Of a stretch of 64,000 bases of DNA, positions 21,787 to 30,115 are shown in pieces. The notes beneath the pieces were generated by a model. It ran no database searches. It had not been told where the DNA came from and saw only the letters and a list, made by a program, of their open reading frames with translations. Numbering within the stretch: position 1 is the first letter of the stretch; every line of letters starts with the position of its first letter. The stretch is from Pseudomonas hormoni (GTDB lineage Bacteria; Pseudomonadota; Gammaproteobacteria; Pseudomonadales; Pseudomonadaceae), in NCBI RefSeq assembly GCF_018502625.1, contig NZ_CP075566.1, positions 253,001 to 317,000 of the forward strand, in the 5' to 3' direction. The position numbers and the translations under genes are program-made.

Positions 21787-23886
21787 TTAAAGATCCAGAG
21801 GTCGGTTGGCAGCTTGAATCGCGGTCAACGCGATGGTGTAGACGATGTCATCGACTTGCGCGCCGCGCGGCAGATCGTTCACCGGTTTGCGCAGGCCTTG
21901 CAGCATCGGCCCGAGGCTGACGCAATCGGCGCTGCGTTGCACGGCTTTATGCGTGGTGTTGCCGGTGTTCAGGTCGGGGAACACGAACACCGTGGCGCGA
22001 CCGGCGACCTGACTGTTCGGCGCCAGTTGCCGGGCCACGGTTTCGTTGGCGGCGGCGTCGTATTGCAACGGGCCGTCGATCAACAGCGAGTTCTGTTGTT
22101 CGTGGGCGAGCAACGTCGCTTCGCGCACCTTCTCGACTTCTTCGCCGCTGGCGGATTCACCGCTTGAGTAGCTGATCATCGCCACGCGCGGGGTGATGCC
22201 AAACGCGGCGGCCGAGTCAGCGCTTTGCAAGGCAATCTCGGCGAGTTCGCTGGCACTCGGGTGCGGGTTCATCACGCAGTCGCCGTAGACCAGCACCTCT
22301 TCGGGAAACAGCATGAAGAATACTGACGACACCAAAGTGCAGCCCGGCGCGGTCTTGATCAACTGCAGGGCCGGGCGGATGGTGTTGGCAGTGGAGTGGA
22401 TGACGCCGGACACGAGGCCGTCGACTTCATCCAGCGCCAGCATCATGGTGCCGATGACCACGGTGTCTTCCAGTTGCTGTTCGGCCATCGGCGCATTGAG
22501 GCTTTTGCTTTTGCGCAGGGCAACCATCGGCTCAACGTAGCGTTCGCGAATCAGGTCCGGATCGAGAATCTCCAGGCCAGGCGGCAGCTCGATATCGTGC
22601 GCACGAGCCACGGCTTCGACGTCTTCCGGTTTCGCCAGCAACACGCAACGGGCGATGCCGCGCGCCTGACAGATCGCCGCCGCTTGCACGGTCAGCGGCT
22701 CGCTGCCTTCGGGCAACACGATGCGTTTGTTGGCGGCCTGGGCGCGCTGGATCAATTGATACCGGAACACTGCCGGCGACAGGCGCATTTCCCGTGGCGT
22801 GCCGCAACGCTGGTGCAGCCAGTTGGCATCGAGGTGGCTGGCGACGAAGTCGGTGATGATCTCCGCACGCTCGCGGTCGTCGATCGGGATTTCCTTGTTC
22901 AAACCGTTCAACTGGTTGGCGGTGTCGTAGGAGCCGGTGCTCACCGACAACACCGGCAGACCGGCCTGCAACGCGCCACGGCACAGGTCCATGATGCGCG
23001 GGTCGGGCAGGGTGTCGCTGGTCAGCAACAGGCCGGCCAGCGGCACGCCGTTCATGGCGGCGAGGCTGACGGCGAGGATGATGTCGTCGCGATCGCCGGG
23101 TGTCACCACGAGTACGCCTGGCTTGAGCAGCTCCACGGTGTTGCGCATGGTGCGGGCGCAGATGATGATTTTGGTCATGCGCCGGGTTTCGTAATCGCCG
23201 GCATTCAGTATCTGCGCCCCCATCAAGTCGGCAACGTCGCGGGTGCGTGGTGCGTTCAGTTCCGGCTGAAACGGGATGCAGCCGAGCAGGCGGAAATCGC
23301 CGCTACGCAACAGGGGCGAATGCTCCTTCAGGCGCGCGGCAAAGGCGTCCATGCTTTCTTCGGTCTTGACCTTGTTCAGGATCACGCCGAGGACTTTCGG
23401 GTCCTTCGGACCGCCGAACAATTGCGCCTGCAATTCCACGCGACCGGAGAGTTCGGTCAGCACTTCGTTTTCCGGCGCCGAGACCAGGATCACATCGGCG
23501 TCGAGGCTCTTGGCCAGATGCAGATTGACCCGCGCGGCGTAACTGGCGCTGCGGGTCGGCACCATGCCTTCGACGATCAGCACGTCCTTGCCGATGGCCG
23601 CCTGCTGATAGAGCGTGATGATTTCTTCGAGCAACTCATCGAGCTGACCGTCGCCGAGCATGCGCTCGACGTGAGCCAGGCCGAGCGGCTGCGGCGGTTT
23701 CAGGCCGTGAGTGCGCGCCACCAGTTCGGTGGAGCGCTCAGGCCCGGTGTCACCTGGATGGGGCTGGGCGATCGGTTTGAAAAAACCGACTTTGAGGCCG
23801 GCCCGCTCGAGGGTGCGCACCAGCCCAAGGCTGATGGAGGTCAGACCCACGCCAAAATCGATGGGCGCGATAAAAAAAGTTTGCAT
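21787..23886 (-). CDS. pta: Phosphate acetyltransferase (long form) Pta
   Basis: 699 residues in three parts. An N-terminal P-loop BioD-like domain (residues 1-200) and a DRTGG-type middle domain come first. From about 390 to the end is the catalytic PTA_PTB domain, with RIVLPEGSEPLTVQAAA and the conserved MISYSSGESASG segment. It interconverts acetyl-CoA and acetyl phosphate. No ackA is seen here. A 160-base inverted repeat lies just upstream of the start. Confidence 0.95.
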   Translation of the reverse strand: MQTFFIAPIDFGVGLTSISLGLVRTLERAGLKVGFFKPIAQPHPGDTGPERSTELVARTHGLKPPQPLGLAHVERMLGDGQLDELLEEIITLYQQAAIGKDVLIVEGMVPTRSASYAARVNLHLAKSLDADVILVSAPENEVLTELSGRVELQAQLFGGPKDPKVLGVILNKVKTEESMDAFAARLKEHSPLLRSGDFRLLGCIPFQPELNAPRTRDVADLMGAQILNAGDYETRRMTKIIICARTMRNTVELLKPGVLVVTPGDRDDIILAVSLAAMNGVPLAGLLLTSDTLPDPRIMDLCRGALQAGLPVLSVSTGSYDTANQLNGLNKEIPIDDRERAEIITDFVASHLDANWLHQRCGTPREMRLSPAVFRYQLIQRAQAANKRIVLPEGSEPLTVQAAAICQARGIARCVLLAKPEDVEAVARAHDIELPPGLEILDPDLIRERYVEPMVALRKSKSLNAPMAEQQLEDTVVIGTMMLALDEVDGLVSGVIHSTANTIRPALQLIKTAPGCTLVSSVFFMLFPEEVLVYGDCVMNPHPSASELAEIALQSADSAAAFGITPRVAMISYSSGESASGEEVEKVREATLLAHEQQNSLLIDGPLQYDAAANETVARQLAPNSQVAGRATVFVFPDLNTGNTTHKAVQRSADCVSLGPMLQGLRKPVNDLPRGAQVDDIVYTIALTAIQAANRPLDL

Positions 23887-23910
23887 GCGGATTCTCTAAG
23901 GGTGCATGTG

Positions 23911-24070
23911 GGCAGCCCGTGTGGCCTTTGCTGTCAGCCAAATTCGGCGCCTGAAATCCATATCCTGCGTTGCTGTTCCTCCCCATAGCGAGCTATGGCT
24001 CGTCACAGCGCCTTGACTATGGACTTCAGGCATCCGAATTTGATCTGACGCAAAGGCCGTACGGGCTGCC
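23911..24070. repeat. Long imperfect inverted repeat, about 160 bases, between DUF3565 gene and pta
   Basis: A left arm of about 52 bases (23911-23962, starting GGCAGCCCGTGTGGCCTTTG) pairs with a right arm at 24018-24070 (ending CAAAGGCCGTACGGGCTGCC) with few mismatches and small bulges. The 55-base loop contains its own 16-base hairpin, CCATAGCGAGCTATGG, at 23983-23998. It has no open frame of note and no terminator T run. It does not resemble the REP classes in this window. It could be a MITE-like or intergenic repeat of another family, or a structured RNA in the pta leader. Confidence 0.8.
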
Positions 24071-24105
24071 AAGGTGATCATCTATATCTGACGATCTACC
24101 GAAAT

Positions 24106-24414
24106 TCAGTCGCCAAGGTTATCGCTAACCGAGCCTTGTGCGCACCAACCACATTCAAAGGGCTGGCCTATTTTTTCAAGACGTTGCGCAGGGTCCAGGA
24201 CCCAGGCGCGGGATTGCCAGGGTGGCTGGTGGCGCAGGTGCTGGGTGTGGCCACAGGACAGCTCGGCAACCCAATGCCCGTCCTCGTCCTGATGAAAGCC
24301 GGTGACCGTCGAGCCTTTCGCCGCGATCCGTCTGTCCGGGTTGTGTTCGCTTTCGGACGATTGCTTCGCTAAACTTGGCCTTTCTAAATTCTTATGCAAA
24401 AGGTCTCGCCCCAT
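24106..24414 (-). CDS. DUF3565 family protein
   Basis: Up to 102 residues. The conserved part begins at GFHQDEDGHWVAELSCGHTQ and continues with QHLRHQPPWQSRAWV and FECGWC. The cysteines and histidines suggest a small metal-binding protein; the family has no assigned function. The start is uncertain: the ATG used here overlaps the ATG of the divergent prolyl-isomerase gene by two bases and has no good ribosome site. A TTG five codons inside, after GGGGCGAG, is an alternative. Confidence 0.75.
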   Translation of the reverse strand: MGRDLLHKNLERPSLAKQSSESEHNPDRRIAAKGSTVTGFHQDEDGHWVAELSCGHTQHLRHQPPWQSRAWVLDPAQRLEKIGQPFECGWCAQGSVSDNLGD

Positions 24415-24898
24415 GCTGATCGCCGCCAATAAGGCTGTCTCCATCGACTATACCCTGACCAACGACGCTGGTGAGGTCATCGACAGCTCCGCCGGCGGCG
24501 CGCCGCTGGTTTACCTGCAAGGTGCAGGCAATATCATCCCGGGCCTGGAAAAGGCACTGGAAGGCAAAGCAGTCGGCGACGAGCTGACCGTAGCCGTTGA
24601 ACCTGAAGACGCTTACGGCGAATACGCTGCCGAACTGGTCAGCACCCTGAGCCGCAGCATGTTCGAAGGCGTCGACGAACTGGAAGTGGGCATGCAGTTC
24701 CATGCTTCCGCTCCGGACGGCCAGATGCAGATCGTCACCATTCGTGATCTGGACGGCGACGATGTCACCGTCGACGGCAACCACCCGTTGGCCGGTCAGC
24801 GCCTGAATTTCCAGGTCAAGATCATCGACATCCGTGACGCCAGCCAGGAAGAAATCGCTCATGGTCACGTCCATGGCGAAGGTGGCCATCACCACTGA
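24413..24898 (+). CDS. slyD: FKBP-type peptidyl-prolyl cis-trans isomerase, SlyD-like
   Basis: Starting at MLIAANKAVSIDYTL gives 161 residues. An FKBP domain is interrupted by an insert-in-flap region (residues 70-130), then comes a short histidine-rich metal-binding tail (HGHVHGEGGHHH). That is the SlyD layout: prolyl isomerase plus chaperone, with nickel binding by the tail. The symbol is given on architecture. The longer frame to the left overlaps the DUF3565 gene and is rejected. A terminator follows at 24928. Confidence 0.9.
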   Translation: MLIAANKAVSIDYTLTNDAGEVIDSSAGGAPLVYLQGAGNIIPGLEKALEGKAVGDELTVAVEPEDAYGEYAAELVSTLSRSMFEGVDELEVGMQFHASAPDGQMQIVTIRDLDGDDVTVDGNHPLAGQRLNFQVKIIDIRDASQEEIAHGHVHGEGGHHH

Positions 24899-24927
24899 TT
24901 TTCTGCGCTAAGCTCAGAGAACTGGAG

Positions 24928-24949
24928 AGGCGCCCGAGGGCGCCTTTTT
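24928..24949 (+). terminator. Intrinsic terminator of the SlyD-like gene
   Basis: The stem AGGCGCCC / GGGCGCCT, with a two-base apparent loop (it probably opens to four), is followed by five T. It lies 30 bases after the stop. Confidence 0.85.
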
Positions 24950-25020
24950 AGTCCGCGGCTGTCCCTGGTGACACCGCCAAGAGGCTGTTTCGAGAAGAAC
25001 ACGGGAATTTGGAGTTCGTC

Positions 25021-25503
25021 ATGAGTGCCTTTCACGACCTTAAATTGACAGCCCTGGATGGTCAGGAGCTTCCGCTGGCGCCCTTCAAGGGGAACGTCGT
25101 GCTGGTGGTCAACGTTGCCTCCAAATGTGGCTTGACCCCACAGTATGCGGCGCTGGAAAACCTCTACCAACAATACAAAGGCAAGGGTTTCAGCGTGCTG
25201 GGCCTGCCGTGCAACCAGTTTGCCGGACAGGAACCGGGCACCGAGCAGGAGATCCAGGAGTTCTGCAGCCTCAACTATGGCGTGACTTTTCCGTTGTCCA
25301 GCAAGCTGGAAGTCAACGGCCATGATCGTCATCAGCTGTACCGTCTGCTGGCGGGCGAGGGAGCCGAATTCCCGGGCGACATTACCTGGAACTTCGAAAA
25401 ATTCCTGCTGGGCAAGGACGGTCGCGTATTGGCGCGGTTCTCGCCGCGTACAGCGCCGGATGATCCGAGTGTCATTCAGGCGATTGAAAAAGCCCTGAGC
25501 TGA
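25021..25503 (+). CDS. Glutathione peroxidase family thiol peroxidase
   Basis: 160 residues in the thioredoxin fold. The peroxidatic cysteine is Cys36 in NVASKCGLTPQY, and the family PCNQFAGQEPG and WNFEKFL motifs supply the Gln and Trp partners. Bacterial members of this type use cysteine rather than selenocysteine and often take electrons from thioredoxin rather than glutathione. The ATG at 25021 follows TTTGGAGTTCG. The gene stands alone, followed by a REP pair. Confidence 0.93.
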   Translation: MSAFHDLKLTALDGQELPLAPFKGNVVLVVNVASKCGLTPQYAALENLYQQYKGKGFSVLGLPCNQFAGQEPGTEQEIQEFCSLNYGVTFPLSSKLEVNGHDRHQLYRLLAGEGAEFPGDITWNFEKFLLGKDGRVLARFSPRTAPDDPSVIQAIEKALS

Positions 25504-25513
25504 CCCCCCCCTT

Positions 25514-25604
25514 TGTAGGAGCGAGGCTTGCCCGCGAAGGCGGTCGATCAGTCGAGATCATCGTGACTGACCTGACGCTTTCGAGAGCAAGCTTCGCTCC
25601 TACA
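25514..25604. repeat. REP pair, class A (diverged right arm)
   Basis: The left unit GTAGGAGCGAGGCTTGCCCG and right unit GAGAGCAAGCTTCGCTCCTAC enclose a centre, GGTCGATCAGTCGAGATCATCGTGACTGACC, which is partly palindromic. The right arm differs at several positions from the class consensus. Confidence 0.82.
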
Positions 25605-25726
25605 ATGTTTTCTGCCTTTTGACCCTTAATCACCCAGATCAATAGTGCTGTGCATCGCTCTCTGCTGCGCATATTATCGCCGTCATAAAATTACCACCCG
25701 TCGATAGCGTTTTCGTGGAGCGTCTC

Positions 25727-26830
25727 ATGCCAGTAAAAGCCCTGTTCAAACCGTTCCATCTTGGCACCCTTGAACTGCCGACCCGCGTCGTCATGGCCCC
25801 GATGACCCGCTCGTTCTCGCCGGGCGGCGTGCCCAATTCCAAAGTGATCGAGTACTACCGTCGCCGCGCCGCTGCCGGCGTTGGCCTGATCATCACCGAA
25901 GGCACCACCGTCGGCCACAAGGCCTCCAACGGCTATCCGAACGTGCCGCACTTCTACGGTGAAGCCGCGCTGGCCGGCTGGAAGAAAGTCGTCGACGCGG
26001 TGCACGCCGAAGGCGGCAAGATCGTGCCGCAACTGTGGCATGTCGGCAGCGTGCGTCGCATCGGCACTGAGCCGGACGCGAGCGTACCGGGTTACGGTCC
26101 GTCGGAAAAATTGAAGGATGACCAGGTCGTGGTTCACGGCATGACCAAACAAGACATCAAGGACGTGATCGCCGCGTTCGCCCAAGCCGCCAAAGACGCG
26201 CAAAGCATCGGCATGGACGGTGTGGAAATCCACGGTGCACACGGCTATCTCGTTGACCAGTTCTTCTGGGAAGGCAGCAACCAGCGTACCGACGAATACG
26301 GCGGCAGCCTGGCCAACCGCTCGCGCTTTGCCATCGAATTGATTCAGGCCGTGCGTGCTGCGGTCGGCGAAGGTTTCCCGATCATCCTCCGTTTCTCCCA
26401 GTGGAAGCAGCAGGATTACACCGCGCGTCTGGTACAAACCCCGGAAGCGTTGGGTGAGTTCCTCAAGCCGTTGTCCGACGCCGGCGTGGACATTTTCCAC
26501 TGCTCGACGCGCCGTTTCTGGGAGCCGGAGTTCGACGGTTCGGAGCTGAACCTGGCCGGCTGGACGCGCAAACTGACCGGCAAGCCGACCATCACCGTGG
26601 GTAGCGTCGGCCTGGATGGCGAGTTCCTGCAGTTCATGGTCAACACCGACAAGATCGCGCAGCCGGCCAGCCTGGAAAAGCTGCTGGAGCGTTTGAACAA
26701 TGACGAGTTTGATCTGGTGGCGGTAGGGCGTGCGCTGCTGGTGGATCCGGATTGGGCGCAGAAAGTGCGTGACGGTCGGGAGGAAGACATCCTGCCGTTC
26801 AGCCGTGAGGCGTTGATGACGCTGGTTTAA
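25727..26830 (+). CDS. Old Yellow Enzyme family NADH:flavin oxidoreductase (alkene reductase)
   Basis: A 367-residue FMN-dependent TIM barrel starting MPVKALFKPFHLGTLELPTR after a GTGGAG site. Family signatures are VVMAPMTRSF, PQLWHVGSV, GVEIHGAHGYLVDQFFW and the NQRTDEYGGSL loop. The residue after HGA is His rather than the Asn usual in XenB- and NemA-type members, placing it near the FadH/enoate-reductase side. It reduces activated C=C bonds or nitro compounds; the natural substrate is unknown. It stands alone between REP elements. Confidence 0.9.
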   Translation: MPVKALFKPFHLGTLELPTRVVMAPMTRSFSPGGVPNSKVIEYYRRRAAAGVGLIITEGTTVGHKASNGYPNVPHFYGEAALAGWKKVVDAVHAEGGKIVPQLWHVGSVRRIGTEPDASVPGYGPSEKLKDDQVVVHGMTKQDIKDVIAAFAQAAKDAQSIGMDGVEIHGAHGYLVDQFFWEGSNQRTDEYGGSLANRSRFAIELIQAVRAAVGEGFPIILRFSQWKQQDYTARLVQTPEALGEFLKPLSDAGVDIFHCSTRRFWEPEFDGSELNLAGWTRKLTGKPTITVGSVGLDGEFLQFMVNTDKIAQPASLEKLLERLNNDEFDLVAVGRALLVDPDWAQKVRDGREEDILPFSREALMTLV

Positions 26831-26849
26831 GCGGCGACTGGTAAGGCCC

Positions 26850-26924
26850 CATCGCCAGCAGGCTGGCTCCCACAGGTTCCGTGTACACCGCAGAACCCTT
26901 GTGGGAGCCAGCCTGCTGGCGATG
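26850..26924. repeat. REP pair, class B
   Basis: ATCGCCAGCAGGCTGGCTCC and its exact complement GGAGCCAGCCTGCTGGCGAT face each other across about 35 bases, between the convergent oxidoreductase and glycosyltransferase genes. The arms are perfectly complementary. Confidence 0.87.
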
Positions 26925-26947
26925 ACTGACTCAATGTCACCTTAGGC

Positions 26948-28123
26948 TCAGGGCAAGGTTGGTGCATTCGGCACCACTTGCTCCCCAACACAAGCCCCCC
27001 GCAACTGCCCCTCAAACTGCTCGATAATCGCCGCCCAACCCTGACGACTCGCATGCTGACGCGCATTGAGTCTTATGCAACGCAAGGTTTCGCGCTCCTC
27101 CAGCAACCACGCCGCTGCATCGCTGAACGCCTCTTCATCCCCCGGCATCGCCAATACGCCGTTGTAGCCGTGGCGGATATGCTGCGCCGCTGCTGCCTGA
27201 TCGTAAGCCACCACGCCCAGCCCCGAGGCCAGTGCCTCAAGCACCACATTGCCGAAGGTTTCGGTCATGCTCGGAAACAGAAACACATCCCCGGACGCAT
27301 AGTGGCTGGCCAAGGCTTCGCCGCGTTGTGAACCGCAGAAAATCGCCTCGGGCAGTTCCTGCTCCAGCGACGCTCGTTGCGGGCCGTCGCCGACGATGAT
27401 CAGTTTTATTTTTCGCTGTGGATAAGTCGCTGTCAGCGAGTCGAAACAGCGTTTGAGCAAGCCAAGATTTTTCTCCGGCGCCAGACGTCCTACGTGAATA
27501 AGCGCAATGTCCTTCTCGCCCAGGCCCCATTGTTCGCGCAGCGATGGCAGGCGTTTGATCGGGTGAAACAACTGACTGTCGACCCCGCGAGACAGCAATG
27601 CCAGGCGCTCGAAATGCCGGCGCTCCAGTTCCAGTCGCTGGCTGACACTCGGCACCAGGGTCAGGGTCGAGCGATTGTGAAACCAGCGCAAATAATGGGT
27701 TAGCAGGCGGGTGAGCAAGCCGAGCCCGTACTGGTTGGAGTACTGCTGGAAGTTAGTGTGGAAGCCGCTGACCACCGAAATCCCCAGACGGCGTGCCGCG
27801 CGCAACGCGGACAAACCCAGCGGTCCTTCCGTGGCGATGTACAGCACGTCCGGGCGCTGACGCTTCCAGCGCCGCAGCAGCTTGTGCATCGACGACTGAC
27901 CCCATTGCAAACCCGGATACCCCGGCAGCGGCCAGCCTCGGCACAGCAGCAATTCATCGTCGCTGCCCAGCTGCTGATCGCAACCCTGCCGTGGCCGCAC
28001 CAGTTCTACCTGATGCCCGCGCGCGCGCAAACCGTCGCATAAGCGGCCAAGGGTATTGGCCACGCCGTTGATTTCGGGAGGGAAGGTTTCGGTGATCAGG
28101 GTGATATGCAGAGCTGTCGTCAT
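26948..28123 (-). CDS. GT4-family glycosyltransferase (alpha-mannosyltransferase-like)
   Basis: 391 residues from MTTALHITLITETFPPEING; a start eight codons upstream is possible. Two Rossmann domains are visible, the N-terminal acceptor half with the glycine-rich GVANTLGRL loop and the C-terminal donor half with IHVGRLAPEKN and the E-x7-E motif ETFGNVVLEALASG. Members of this subfamily use GDP-mannose or a UDP-sugar to modify glycolipids. The acceptor is not evident and no glycan cluster surrounds it. Confidence 0.88.
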   Translation of the reverse strand: MTTALHITLITETFPPEINGVANTLGRLCDGLRARGHQVELVRPRQGCDQQLGSDDELLLCRGWPLPGYPGLQWGQSSMHKLLRRWKRQRPDVLYIATEGPLGLSALRAARRLGISVVSGFHTNFQQYSNQYGLGLLTRLLTHYLRWFHNRSTLTLVPSVSQRLELERRHFERLALLSRGVDSQLFHPIKRLPSLREQWGLGEKDIALIHVGRLAPEKNLGLLKRCFDSLTATYPQRKIKLIIVGDGPQRASLEQELPEAIFCGSQRGEALASHYASGDVFLFPSMTETFGNVVLEALASGLGVVAYDQAAAAQHIRHGYNGVLAMPGDEEAFSDAAAWLLEERETLRCIRLNARQHASRQGWAAIIEQFEGQLRGACVGEQVVPNAPTLP

Positions 28124-28236
28124 GACCTCAGTGTCGGCTGAGGCCATGTCGTCAGTGTGTCAACGCGATGATGGATTTGTGACGATGCGAGCATGCGCTC
28201 ATCAAGCCTGGCCGGCATCGCGCCAATGCCGATGAT

Positions 28237-29817
28237 TTATTTCCAGGGCTCAGGCGGTGAGTGAACGACGGCTCGGGCGATCAACGACAGCGATTGATAG
28301 TCGGGAGCGGCGTGCGGCGAATCCCAGGTTCGCTGTCCCAATGGCAACAGCCATGCTTGAAGGTGGTCCCAGACCTCTTCAGGGGTGCGATAAGCGGGCT
28401 CATCGGCCCAGGCCTGAATCCCTGCGCCCGCCATACAAGGACTTTCTGCGGGAATCACCGTTGTTGCGGCTCCTGCCTTGTCCATGAAGTGGTTGGCTCG
28501 CCAGGCATCGTAAATACCGTGAGGCGAGTGTTTGGGATCGATGAGGTTGCTCCAGTTGTTGCGAATGATGAAGTAATAATCGCCGTGGGCGTTTATTACC
28601 GTATAGCCGGCATCGACCAGTTCCTGCGCATTCATTTCACCGCGAGCAGAACCCCAAAGGCTCCAGCATTCGATTTCTGTTGTTTTAACCAGATGAATAA
28701 CCGCTTTTCGGTTAACTGCGCCATCGTTCCAGACTCGCGCAATCTTGCCTCTCTGCTGGACGAGTGATGCCAGGTCATTGACGAAGTGTCTGACGCCATC
28801 CTCGGATGTGGCATTCGAATTGCCGGATTCATCGCGAGCGTATTTGGCCAGTTGTAGTGTGTTGCCCTGGGTGATCGGGCTGAGAAAGAACTCGTCGGCG
28901 CCCAGGTGAATACGAGCGCTTTTCGGAAACATATCGAGCAGATCCCTGACGAGCAACTTGAGAAAGTCGCGAGCGGCCGGGATGCTGAAGTCGAGTGCTT
29001 TCGACACAGTCTGACCATCACTGAGCTTGAGTTGAAACGCCGGCCGGTTGAGCAGAATCCAGCCCATATGCCCGGGTGTTTCAATCTCGGGGATGACGGT
29101 AATGTGATAGGCGGCAGCGGTGTCGAGGATGTCCTTGAGTTCGGCAGCACTCCAGGCATCGGGGCTGGCGGTATCCGGAGCGGAGGGGAAAATGATCCGT
29201 ACTCCCTCATTGTCAGTGAGGTGCAAATGCAGGGTGTTGAGCTGGTTCCAGGCCATTTCACGCAGCAGGTCCTTGATCCATTCAGGGCTGTAATATTTGC
29301 GCCCCACATCAATCATCACCGAGCGTTCGGCATAGGCGGGTGCATCGATGACTTTTCCGGATTCCAGTGTGGGGAAAGCCCGTGCGGCTTTATGCAACGT
29401 CGTCAAGGCGCGAGCCATGGCGTCGAGGTTTTGCGCAGTGACCTGGACAGTGTTCGAGATATCGATCCGGTAGGTTTCGTGTTGTCCTTTGCTGGGGATC
29501 GGAACACCCGTGGTATCCGGAGTGGCCAGTTTCAATTCCACATCACCCGGTTGGGGCTGTTGTCCACCAGGCAGCACAATTGCAGGCGGCGTACTCAGTA
29601 ACGCGGCACCAGCGAAGCCGTTTGCCAACCGTATCGCCAGTGGCCGAAGGCTTGCGTCGCTGATGAAAATGCGCGTTGTGGCACTGATGGCGTAGACATC
29701 TTTTCCATCAGCCTCAGCGTGCAGTACTGCCGGACTCTGGCTGGTCCATGGAAAACCAGGGGTCGCATTGCCGGGATTTTGTGAGGCAGGTACGGCGTTC
29801 TGGATGCGCGTTGGCAT
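28237..29817 (-). CDS. Glycoside hydrolase family 20 beta-N-acetylhexosaminidase-like protein
   Basis: 526 residues from the ATG at 29817, which has a GGAG ribosome site 10 bases upstream. A GH20b-type N-terminal domain (residues 60-165) precedes a TIM barrel (from about 170) with MIDVGRKYYSPEWIKDLL and the catalytic Asp-Glu pair in HLGADEFF. Family members usually read HxGGDE, so Ala replaces a Gly here. Retaining GH20 enzymes remove terminal GlcNAc or GalNAc. I see no signal peptide, so it may act in the cytoplasm or use another export route. Codon usage looks less GC-biased than neighbours. Confidence 0.85.
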   Translation of the reverse strand: MPTRIQNAVPASQNPGNATPGFPWTSQSPAVLHAEADGKDVYAISATTRIFISDASLRPLAIRLANGFAGAALLSTPPAIVLPGGQQPQPGDVELKLATPDTTGVPIPSKGQHETYRIDISNTVQVTAQNLDAMARALTTLHKAARAFPTLESGKVIDAPAYAERSVMIDVGRKYYSPEWIKDLLREMAWNQLNTLHLHLTDNEGVRIIFPSAPDTASPDAWSAAELKDILDTAAAYHITVIPEIETPGHMGWILLNRPAFQLKLSDGQTVSKALDFSIPAARDFLKLLVRDLLDMFPKSARIHLGADEFFLSPITQGNTLQLAKYARDESGNSNATSEDGVRHFVNDLASLVQQRGKIARVWNDGAVNRKAVIHLVKTTEIECWSLWGSARGEMNAQELVDAGYTVINAHGDYYFIIRNNWSNLIDPKHSPHGIYDAWRANHFMDKAGAATTVIPAESPCMAGAGIQAWADEPAYRTPEEVWDHLQAWLLPLGQRTWDSPHAAPDYQSLSLIARAVVHSPPEPWK

Positions 29818-30115
29818 GGAACCGATCTCCTTGAATGAAGCACATGACTCATCTCTGGTAGCTTGACGGTGCATAGCGTGGATGAGCTTCGCGATCCATT
29901 GGATACCCGGTTGCAACGCCTGCCTACTGTAAGAAATAACAGGTTATGGAAATTAATCGCCGAATGGGGTGCAACTCGAAATCCAGGGCGTATGGCAATT
30001 CAGGAAACAGCGTACCGTTCGTCGCGACTGTCAGTTTTAACAGGTGGTTTACACACCGTTGCAGCGCTACAAAGTCTTTACCGGCAATTTCGCCGCGAAC
30101 TGGAGCGCCAATATC

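Noticed and set aside
22396..23988. A 530-codon plus-strand frame opposite pta
   Set aside because: Antisense shadow of a clear gene; composition is that of reversed codons and no ribosome site or domain is seen.
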